Origin: Ignavibacteriota bacterium
GTDB lineage: Bacteria; Bacteroidota; Ignavibacteria; Tepidaquicellales; Tepidaquicellaceae
NCBI GenBank assembly: GCA_003135995.1
Contig: PNBM01000245.1
Span: forward strand, 29,845 to 35,548
Length of the DNA stretch: 5,704 nt
Direction: 5' to 3'
Under the pieces are notes generated by a model. The model did not search any database, was not told the origin of the DNA, and saw only the letters and a program-made list of their open reading frames with translations. A program made the position numbers and the translations under genes. This document shows, in pieces, positions 1 through 5,115 of this stretch (the first letter of the stretch is position 1; every line of letters begins with the position of its first letter).

Positions 1-695
1 CCTGAAAGCTCTGCATTCTGCAGATTTGCGTTGCTTAAATTTGCATCAGTCAGATTTGCATCAGTCAGATTTGCTCTCCAGAGTACGGCTTCGCTTAAAT
101 TTGCCCCCGAAAAATCTGTTCCCTGCAGATTAGCACCTGAGAGTTTTGATTCCGATAAATCAATTCCGCTCAAATTATGTCCTGATAAATCCGCACCCTG
201 CAGATTAGCACCCGAGAGCTTTGCTTCCAATAATTTTGCTTCAGTAAGTTTTGCACGCCAGAGTTTTGCTTCCGATAACTTAGCTCCCGATAAATCTGCG
301 TCTGTAAGTTTTGCATCGCTTAAATCTGCACCGGTTAAATCAGCTCCCTTTAAATTATGACCGGAAAGGTCTGCACCCTGCAAATCCGTTCCTTTTAAAA
401 TTGTTTCGGATAAATTTACGCCGTTAAGATTGGCGCCATTAAGTTTTGCTTCCGATAAATTTGCCCCCGTTAAATTAGAGCCTGTAAGATTTACACCTGA
501 TAAATTGGCTTTCGCAAGATTAGCACCGGATAAATCCGAGTTTTGTAAGTTTGCGTTTGTAAGATTAGCACCTTGCAATTTTGCATTTGTTAAAACTGCT
601 CCTTCTAAATTCAAAGGTCTGTGTGTTACACCATAAGAACTCTGTGCAATTAAGCACCACAAATCTGTGTCAGTCAATACTCTTTCTTTCTGCAT
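1..695 (-). CDS. Pentapeptide-repeat protein, C-terminus beyond left edge
   Basis: The reverse strand reads open from ATG at 695-693 to the left edge, 231 complete codons with no stop. After a non-repetitive N-terminus of about 27 residues (MQKERVLTDTDLWCLIAQ..), a Leu (once Phe) recurs every five residues from Leu30 (Leu35, 40, 45 and so on), giving about 40 A(N/D)LXX pentapeptides such as GANLT, NANLQ and GADLS. In known families this folds as a right-handed quadrilateral beta-helix, four pentapeptides per coil, so about ten coils are visible. No signal peptide or membrane segment is seen, so it is probably cytoplasmic. Such proteins include DNA-gyrase-protecting DNA mimics and many of unknown role. 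Asp/Asn are abundant, but Lys and Arg are also present, so mimicry is not indicated. The start is supported by GGAGG 12 nt upstream and an in-frame TAA about 15 codons further up. The gene diverges from tig. Function cannot be assigned. Confidence 0.95.
   Translation of the reverse strand, partial: MQKERVLTDTDLWCLIAQSSYGVTHRPLNLEGAVLTNAKLQGANLTNANLQNSDLSGANLAKANLSGVNLTGSNLTGANLSEAKLNGANLNGVNLSETILKGTDLQGADLSGHNLKGADLTGADLSDAKLTDADLSGAKLSEAKLWRAKLTEAKLLEAKLSGANLQGADLSGHNLSGIDLSESKLSGANLQGTDFSGANLSEAVLWRANLTDANLTDANLSNANLQNAELS
24..383 (-). repeat. 180-bp (60-residue) higher-order duplication inside the pentapeptide gene
   Basis: Residues 105-164 (nt 383-204) and 165-224 (nt 203-24) form two tandem blocks of twelve pentapeptides. 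Both begin LQGADLSGHNL and both carry LWRA as their ninth unit, so the rare His (113 and 173) and Trp (146 and 206) recur exactly 60 residues apart. By hand comparison the DNA blocks are about two thirds identical. Sixty residues equal three full coils of the expected helix, so a three-coil module appears to have been duplicated in phase. Confidence 0.75.
40..74 (-). repeat. Perfect 15-bp tandem repeat (two units plus 5 nt)
   Basis: The plus-strand unit TTTGCATCAGTCAGA occurs at 40-54 and again without change at 55-69, followed by TTTGC. On the coding strand each unit is one pentapeptide (ANLTD). Exact nucleotide identity, unlike the codon-diverged neighbouring units, suggests a recent slippage duplication. 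Confidence 0.85.
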
Positions 696-705
696 TACTA
701 TTTTT

Positions 706-712
706 AACCTCC
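706..712 (-). promoter_or_regulatory. Shine-Dalgarno-like GGAGGTT before the pentapeptide gene
   Basis: On the reverse strand GGAGGTT lies at 712-706, with GGAGG ending 12 nt before ATG 695. The spacing is slightly long. It is the only clear Shine-Dalgarno match in front of any gene in the window. A nearer upstream ATG (714-712) is in another frame and soon meets a stop, so the 695 start is preferred. Confidence 0.5.
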
Positions 713-822
713 ATTTTAATATGTTGAATGCAATTTAGGAAAATTAATCATTAAAATTTATTTACTTTTTAATGCATATTTTAAAAATGGGAAAAATACA
801 GTTTATAAGAATTTATTTCGTG

Positions 823-959
823 GTTCAATAGCCACGACTTTTAAGTCGTGGATTCAGATCGCTTTTAAACGGGCTTTAGCCCAATACTCATAAAAGTTTA
901 GGGCTAAAGCCCTGTTTTGATGAAATTATTCCACGAGCTCAAGCTCGTGGCAATTGAGC
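823..959 (+). repeat. Composite palindromic element, copy 1 (137 bp)
   Basis: The element is bounded by imperfect terminal inverted repeats, GTTCAATAGCCACGA at 823-837 and TCGTGGCAATTGAGC at 945-959. Inside are, in order: hairpin CCACGACTT/AAGTCGTGG (832-840 with 843-851, 9 bp); a long stem in which GGGCTTTAGCCC (871-882) is the exact reverse complement of GGGCTAAAGCCC (901-912) across an 18-nt loop; and hairpin CCACGAGCT/AGCTCGTGG (931-939 with 942-950, 9 bp). It has no coding potential. A second copy in the same orientation lies at 3262-3399. The arrangement resembles REP/BIME-type or MITE-type dispersed palindromic repeats. No RAYT or other transposase is in the window, so mobility is inferred. 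Confidence 0.85.
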
Positions 960-999
960 AAGAAAGTTTGTCATCGTTTTTTCAAGCTATGATATTATT

Positions 1000-1021
1000 T
1001 TACCAAGCAGGAGCTTGGTAA
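1000..1021 (+). repeat. Isolated 9-bp hairpin TTACCAAGC-AGGA-GCTTGGTAA
   Basis: TTACCAAGC (1000-1008) and GCTTGGTAA (1013-1021) pair perfectly across a four-base loop AGGA. No T-run follows on either strand, so it is not a standard intrinsic terminator. It lies 40 nt after copy 1 of the composite element and is followed at 1025-1028 by AACG, like the GGGAACG hairpin after copy 2. A dispersed palindromic repeat is the likeliest reading. The rest of 696-1193 (696-822, 960-999, 1022-1193) is AT-rich, with no gene I can support. Confidence 0.6.
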
Positions 1022-1136
1022 TAAGAACGACGAATATTATAAATAAATTTTGTAACAATTCGACAATAAATTATGTTAACAATAAAAGGAATCACCGCAA
1101 ATTCGATTCCAAATGCATTTTATATGCCAAATTTCA

Positions 1137-1165
1137 TTGTAAATACTTTTTATCTTGAGTATCTT
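1137..1165 (+). promoter_or_regulatory. Candidate sigma70-like promoter for tig-clpP
   Basis: TTGTAA (1137-1142) and TATCTT (1160-1165) are 17 bp apart, each matching four of six consensus bases. Transcription would begin about 20 nt before the tig start. In such AT-rich DNA matches of this quality are common: another weak pair is TTGTAA 1050-1055 with TATGTT 1072-1077. Bacteroidota also use a different promoter consensus, so this is only a candidate. Confidence 0.2.
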
Positions 1166-1193
1166 ATTTTTTTAAAAACCAAAATATTGCAAA

Positions 1194-2492
1194 TTGGATA
1201 TAAATATCAAAGACTTAGTTAACTGTAAAAAGGAACTTGAAGCCGTGCTTACGTATGAGGAACTTACTCCCCATTTTGAAAAAGCCATGATAGATTACAG
1301 AAAAAAGGTTCAGATTCCGGGATTCAGAAAAGGGAAAGCACCGATTCAAATTGTTAAAAAAATGTATGGAGATTCGATAGAATATTCCGCACTCGAAGAT
1401 ATTGCGAATAATACATTCAAAGATTATATAATCGAAAATAAAATACAAATAGTCGGAATGGGTTCACTTGCCGATATGGATTATAAGCCAAAAGAAAAAT
1501 TTACTTTCAAAGTCGAATTTGAAACTCTGCCTGAAATCATCCTCAATGATTATAAAGGATTTGAACTTACTAAAACAAATTATGTAATCGATGACTCTCT
1601 TGCCGAGGAAGAAATCAAAAAAATAAAGTTAAAAATGGCGACTTACGAAATCGACGGACAGGCTCTGGACGAAGAATATATGGTTACCATAGATTTGCAG
1701 GAAACCGATAAATCCGGAAATCCCATCATTGGAAACGTTTCTAAGGATTTACGTGTTTACTTAGGTGATAAATACCTGGAAAAAGAATTTAAAGTTGCAT
1801 TATCGAATATACGGGAGAACGAAGAAAAATTAATCGACACGATAAACCCGAAAGGGGATTCTGTAAAGTTCAAAGCAACCGCAAAAAAGATTGAAAAGAT
1901 TATCTATCCTGAATTAAATGAAGAGAACTTGAAAAAAATAACAGGTAAAGATGACGTAAAAAACGAGGAAGAGCTATTTGCATTTATAAAAAAAGAAATA
2001 CAATCACAGTATGATGAAATTTCTTCATCAAATTTAAGGGATGCAGCGCTCAAGGAATTAGTAAAATCGAATGATGTCAATGTGCCCGACCATTATGTAA
2101 ATTTAATTCTTGACGATTTTTATAAGGATTATAAAAAACGTCATGCAGGTCATACTCATCATAAGATTCTGGATGAAGAGGAATTTAAAAAAGAGAATAA
2201 AGCAGATGCGATATTTAACGCAAAATGGTATCTTTTAAAAGACAAATTCATCGAGCAGGAAAAACTTGAAATTAATGATGATGATATTAAAAAATTCGCC
2301 GAAAAAAACGCATCGATGCTGAATATTCCTGTAGATAAACTGGTAGAAATATATAAAGCGAATAATGAATTGAATTCAAGGTTATTATCGAATAAAGTTC
2401 TCGATATGATTATTGAAAATGCGACTGTAAATGAAGTCGAAGAAATAAAAAGACCCGGGGAGAGGAACGAAGGAAACGATTTAATTTCATAA
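1194..2492 (+). CDS. tig: Trigger factor, ribosome-associated chaperone
   Basis: This 432-residue protein is trigger factor, which binds ribosomal protein L23 at the exit tunnel and shields emerging chains; the length matches the family. The N-terminal ribosome-binding domain (about 1-110) carries the signature GFRKGKAP at 43-50. Residues about 150-245 occupy the FKBP-type PPIase position (EYMVTIDLQET.., KFKATAKKIE) but are shortened and lack the usual FKBP active-site pattern, so isomerase activity is doubtful. The remaining C-terminal half is Lys/Glu-rich and helical, forming the arms and substrate cradle, with a His-rich patch HAGHTHH at 317-323. The start is TTG at 1194: an in-frame TAA lies at 1173-1175, no ATG or GTG is available, and MDINIKDL.. 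fits the family N-terminus. No Shine-Dalgarno is visible. clpP follows after 17 nt. Identity is very sure; the exact start is fairly sure. Confidence 0.95.
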   Translation: MDINIKDLVNCKKELEAVLTYEELTPHFEKAMIDYRKKVQIPGFRKGKAPIQIVKKMYGDSIEYSALEDIANNTFKDYIIENKIQIVGMGSLADMDYKPKEKFTFKVEFETLPEIILNDYKGFELTKTNYVIDDSLAEEEIKKIKLKMATYEIDGQALDEEYMVTIDLQETDKSGNPIIGNVSKDLRVYLGDKYLEKEFKVALSNIRENEEKLIDTINPKGDSVKFKATAKKIEKIIYPELNEENLKKITGKDDVKNEEELFAFIKKEIQSQYDEISSSNLRDAALKELVKSNDVNVPDHYVNLILDDFYKDYKKRHAGHTHHKILDEEEFKKENKADAIFNAKWYLLKDKFIEQEKLEINDDDIKKFAEKNASMLNIPVDKLVEIYKANNELNSRLLSNKVLDMIIENATVNEVEEIKRPGERNEGNDLIS

Positions 2493-2509
2493 ACTAAATT
2501 TAAATAAAT

Positions 2510-3190
2510 ATGGATTTCACAAGCATAATTAAGAGTAGAGAAGCAGAATTAAATGCATCGCTCGACAAAGCAAAAAGGATACAGAACCAGCTCATCCCGA
2601 TAGTCGTTGAATCAACGTCAAGAGGGGAACGGGCTTACGATATATATTCAAGGTTATTAAAAGAGAGACTGATATTTCTCGGAACTCCAATCTTCGATGA
2701 AATTGCTTCTCTTATTGTTGCACAGTTGTTATTTCTGGAATACGAAGACCCCGATAAAGATATTATGCTCTACATTAATTCTCCCGGTGGAAGCATATCA
2801 GCAGGATTAGCTATCTATGATACAATGGCGTATATCAGGTGCGATGTTTCGACGACGTGTGTAGGAATGGCAGCATCTATGGGTCAGATTCTCTTAACAG
2901 GCGGTGCCGCAACAAAAAGGATAGCATTACCGAATTCGAAAATAATGATGCACCAGCCGCTTGGCGGAACACAGGGACAGGCTACCGATATAGAGATTTA
3001 TACAAAAGAAATGTTGAGAACACGTGATACCATTTACAATATAATTTCAAAACACACAGGCAAAACGGTGGAACAGATTGCTAAGGACGCAGAACGTGAT
3101 AATTATATGACAGCTGAAGAAGCTAAAACATATGGTTTAATCGATATGATTCTCAGCAAACGCGAAAAACCGGACAAGAAAGATAAATAA
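2510..3190 (+). CDS. clpP: ATP-dependent Clp protease proteolytic subunit ClpP
   Basis: ClpP is the serine peptidase that forms two stacked heptamers and degrades proteins fed to it by an unfoldase such as ClpX. The catalytic triad is visible: Ser123 in GMAASMGQ, His148 in MMHQPLGG and Asp197 in ERDNYM. Spacings of 25 and 49 residues equal those of E. coli ClpP. The oxyanion/strand region [10 protein letters not shown] (90-99) and the core signature [18 protein letters not shown] (36-53) are intact. At 226 residues it is longer than E. coli ClpP (207), mainly through a charged, probably helical extension of about 13 residues before LIPIVVE; part of this may be a removable propeptide. ATG 2510 has no Shine-Dalgarno and lies 17 nt after tig, implying co-transcription and perhaps coupled translation. 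clpX does not follow directly. Confidence 0.98.
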   Translation: MDFTSIIKSREAELNASLDKAKRIQNQLIPIVVESTSRGERAYDIYSRLLKERLIFLGTPIFDEIASLIVAQLLFLEYEDPDKDIMLYINSPGGSISAGLAIYDTMAYIRCDVSTTCVGMAASMGQILLTGGAATKRIALPNSKIMMHQPLGGTQGQATDIEIYTKEMLRTRDTIYNIISKHTGKTVEQIAKDAERDNYMTAEEAKTYGLIDMILSKREKPDKKDK

Positions 3191-3212
3191 AATTTTTTAA
3201 AGGATATTATCA

Positions 3213-3251
3213 AAACCTCTCGTTCCCATTCTACGGAGAGTGTTTGAAAAC
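3213..3251 (+). repeat. Left arm of outer inverted repeat around copy 2
   Basis: This 39-nt segment, beginning AAACCTCTCGTTCCCA and ending GTGTTTGAAAAC, matches the reverse complement of 3417-3453. Shared blocks in order are AAACC, CGTTCCCA (3221-3228, 8 of 8), and GTGT-two bases-GAAAAC (10 of 12). CTCTC (3217-3221) can also pair locally with GAGAG (3236-3240). It starts 22 nt after the clpP stop. No T-run typical of an intrinsic terminator follows. Confidence 0.65.
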
Positions 3252-3261
3252 AATATATTTA

Positions 3262-3399
3262 GCTCAATTGCCACGACTTTCAAGTCGTGGTTAAGATTAT
3301 CCAATATTAGGGCTTTAGCCCAAAATGCCTTTAGGTTAAGGGCTAAAGCCGAATAATGGTTTTAATTTCCCCACGAGCTAAAGCTCGTAGCAATTGAGA
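3262..3399 (+). repeat. Composite palindromic element, copy 2 (138 bp)
   Basis: This has the same plan and orientation as copy 1. The left end GCTCAATTGCCACGA (3262-3276) is the exact reverse complement of copy 1's right end. The right end is TCGTAGCAATTGAGA (3385-3399). Hairpin 1 is CCACGACTT/AAGTCGTGG (3271-3279 with 3282-3290). The central stem pairs GGGCTTTAGCCC (3310-3321) with GGGCTAAAGCC (3340-3350), 11 bp. Hairpin 3 is CCACGAGCT/AGCTCGTAG (3371-3379 with 3382-3390), with one A-C mismatch. The four palindromic blocks match copy 1 at 60 of 64 positions. It begins 71 nt after the clpP stop and could influence the 3' end of that mRNA. Confidence 0.85.
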
Positions 3400-3416
3400 A
3401 TTGATATTTTAACAGC

Positions 3417-3453
3417 GTTTTCGTACACACGCTACGGCGTGGGAACGTGGTTT
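3417..3453 (+). repeat. Right arm of outer inverted repeat, with CACGC-TACG-GCGTG hairpin
   Basis: This is the reverse-complement partner of 3213-3251: GTTTTCGTACAC.., then TGGGAACG (3440-3447), then GGTTT. Within it CACGC (3428-3432) pairs with GCGTG (3437-3441) over the loop TACG. As RNA this would be a C(UACG)G tetraloop, a known very stable class. The remaining DNA up to the next gene (3454-3523) is AT-rich with no feature I can support. Confidence 0.65.
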
Positions 3454-3523
3454 GTATTTAGAGTTTATTTTAATCGATTCAACGGTTCGTTATATTTACA
3501 TCGTCAACTTGTAAAATATCAGA

Positions 3524-4399
3524 ATGATAACAAATATACTACTGATTGTCACAATATTATTATCCGCAATTTGCATTTTAATACTCTTAAAGCAAAAACA
3601 TCCATCTTTCATTAATTACATAATCTCATTCCTTATTTTTATTATTTGTTATTTCTGCGGAGGCTGGATTTATCTGAGTTTATACCTGAAATACATTTTT
3701 TTAATTGCGTTCATCATCACATCATTATTTTATTTTGCGAGATATCAGAGAGGAAACAAATCAGGGATTTTTAATTATACCTGGAAATTTTTTATAATTA
3801 TTTTACTGATAATACCCGAATACAATTATTTTACGAGCAGGATATATCATTCCGAATCCATCAACCTGAATTTTCCGATGAAAGACGGAAAATATAATAT
3901 CATAATGGGAGGTAGTAATAAGTTTGTAAATTTTATTCATTACAATACTTCCTTTTCGATTTATGCTTATGATATTGTAAAATTAAATTCTCTTGGAAGC
4001 AGGGCAAATACAATTTTTCCGAAAGCGCTCGAAGATTATGAAATTTACGGAAAGAAAATTTACAGTCCGTGTGCCGGCAAGATTATTTCAATCGATAAAA
4101 ATATTCCTGACAATGTTCCAAATGAATTAAACGGTAAGGAAAGAGCGGGAAATTATGTGATTATACAAAATGAAAACAGGTTCATTATGCTTGCTCATTT
4201 AAGACCGAATTCAATAAAGATAAATAAATACGATTCCGTAAAAGTAAATGATTATATCGGAGAAGCAGGTAATTCAGGTTATTCTATAGAGCCGCATCTG
4301 CACATCGAGGTCCACGAACAAATTTCTTCAAACACAATCCCGGTGAGCATAATGTTCGACAACGAATTTTATACCTACAATGATGTTATAAAAAGATAA
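3524..4399 (+). CDS. Membrane-anchored M23-type metallopeptidase
   Basis: This 291-residue protein has hydrophobic N-terminal segments at about 3-22, 29-51, 53-71 and 87-98, so it is probably an inner-membrane protein with four helices. Its C-terminal domain (about 115-291) is of the LytM/M23 zinc-peptidase type, whose members usually cut peptidoglycan cross-bridges. Motifs visible are YDIVKLN with Asp150, YSPCAGKI (180-187), GNYVII (209-214), LAHL with His225, GEAGNSG (246-252) and PHLHIEVH with His258 and His260. The usual HxxxD zinc motif is altered: Ile146 stands where His is expected, and the nearest candidate ligand is His139. ATG 3524 is the only good start, because an in-frame TAA ends 9 nt upstream. 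No Shine-Dalgarno is seen. It ends one base from the convergent methyltransferase. The domain is sure; the substrate is unknown. Confidence 0.9.
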   Translation: MITNILLIVTILLSAICILILLKQKHPSFINYIISFLIFIICYFCGGWIYLSLYLKYIFLIAFIITSLFYFARYQRGNKSGIFNYTWKFFIIILLIIPEYNYFTSRIYHSESINLNFPMKDGKYNIIMGGSNKFVNFIHYNTSFSIYAYDIVKLNSLGSRANTIFPKALEDYEIYGKKIYSPCAGKIISIDKNIPDNVPNELNGKERAGNYVIIQNENRFIMLAHLRPNSIKINKYDSVKVNDYIGEAGNSGYSIEPHLHIEVHEQISSNTIPVSIMFDNEFYTYNDVIKR

Positions 4400-4400
4400 A

Positions 4401-4958
4401 TTATTTTTTTTCCAGAAGAACGGAACGTCCGCCTTTAATAGTCAATTCTTCTTTTTGAGAGAAACCCGTTTTCATTGCAAACGATAAGGATTTTTCAAAC
4501 GCTTCTTTTTTTACATGATCTGAAGGTTCGGAGAAAAGCAAGATTCCTCCGCTTTTAAGAATATTGTATAAATCTTTGAAAAGCATTTCTCTGTCAGGTA
4601 CTTCGTGAGCCACCGCAAATAACAAAGCAAAATCAGCAGTGTTTTTTAAATCAACGAAATTATTTTCTTTTTTTTCAACCAGCTTCGTTTCGATAATTTT
4701 TTCGAATCCTGATTTAGTCGCGCGCTTCATTAGTCTGGATAGCATTCTTTTTTGTATATCTATACAATATACTTTTTCGGAATCTCCGACCAGTTTAGCC
4801 ATTGTTAAACTGAAAAATCCCATTGCACTTCCGAAATCAACGGCTTTCATTCCGGGTTTTAAATACGGACTTAATATAGCTTCAGGGTCTTGTAACTTTT
4901 TCCTGTAAGGACAAATCAAAAAATAACCAAGCCACCAGGGACATACTCTCAACCACAT
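4401..4958 (-). CDS. Small class I SAM-dependent methyltransferase
   Basis: This 185-residue protein has a Rossmann-type SAM-binding core. Motif I is AVDFGSAMGFFS (39-50). The acidic residue after strand 2 is Asp67 in YCIDIQKRML. Later come FALLFAVAHEVPD and LKSGGILLFSEP, the usual strand 4 and strand 5 elements. The N-terminus WLRVCPWWLGYFLICPYR is a conserved-looking lead-in that I associate from memory with uncharacterised methyltransferases of anaerobic bacteria; two Cys and several Trp/Tyr stand out. It is short for the superfamily, with little room for a substrate domain. ATG 4958 is chosen because an in-frame TAA lies two codons upstream (4964-4962). No Shine-Dalgarno is seen. The gene converges on the M23 peptidase with one base between stop codons. 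The substrate cannot be named. Confidence 0.9.
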   Translation of the reverse strand: MWLRVCPWWLGYFLICPYRKKLQDPEAILSPYLKPGMKAVDFGSAMGFFSLTMAKLVGDSEKVYCIDIQKRMLSRLMKRATKSGFEKIIETKLVEKKENNFVDLKNTADFALLFAVAHEVPDREMLFKDLYNILKSGGILLFSEPSDHVKKEAFEKSLSFAMKTGFSQKEELTIKGGRSVLLEKK

Positions 4959-4960
4959 AA

Positions 4961-4992
4961 TTTATAAAATTAAAAATTTATAAAATTAAAAA
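4961..4992. repeat. 16-bp perfect tandem duplication in AT-rich spacer
   Basis: TTTATAAAATTAAAAA occurs at 4961-4976 and again at 4977-4992. It lies directly upstream of the minus-strand methyltransferase, so it may overlap that gene's promoter. The rest of the spacer to 5115 is extremely AT-rich, with short direct echoes (GAATTAAGAATTAAGAA, TTTAACATTTAACATTTA) and no gene or clear terminator. Confidence 0.75.
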
Positions 4993-5115
4993 ATTAAGAT
5001 TTTCGAATTAAGAATTAAGAAATAACGAATAAAAATATATTCATTTGTTTTATTTTTTAACATTTAACATTTACAACTACCTTTTTCCAATTTCCTATTT
5101 TCTGAGCACCGGTCT

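Noticed and set aside
31..636. Plus-strand open frames (31-360 and 430-636) with repetitive F-A-x-x-x translations
   Set aside because: They are the antisense image of the minus-strand pentapeptide gene. The minus strand gives a classic A(N/D)LXX pattern, one continuous frame and a Shine-Dalgarno.
823..959. CRISPR array
   Set aside because: The palindromes differ in sequence and length (20, 12, 12 and 20 nt) instead of being identical direct repeats, and no cas genes are present.
1000..1021. Intrinsic terminator
   Set aside because: The stem is perfect but no T-run follows on either strand, and no gene ends nearby.
1073..1222. 49-codon plus-strand ORF overlapping the tig start
   Set aside because: It has no recognisable similarity, no Shine-Dalgarno and AT-driven composition. 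It is kept only as a possible leader within a finding.
1215..1448. Minus-strand open frame inside tig
   Set aside because: It lies wholly antisense to a certain gene and its translation is low-complexity with no known motif.
2839..3027. Second-frame ORF inside clpP
   Set aside because: It overlaps the catalytic core of ClpP in another frame and has no family features.
3394..3615. Plus-strand ORF of 73 codons starting in the repeat cluster
   Set aside because: It begins inside copy 2, translates the hairpin region, and overlaps the M23 peptidase start in another frame.
4639..4908. Plus-strand ORF antisense to the methyltransferase
   Set aside because: The minus strand carries clear SAM-binding motifs; this frame is only its complement.
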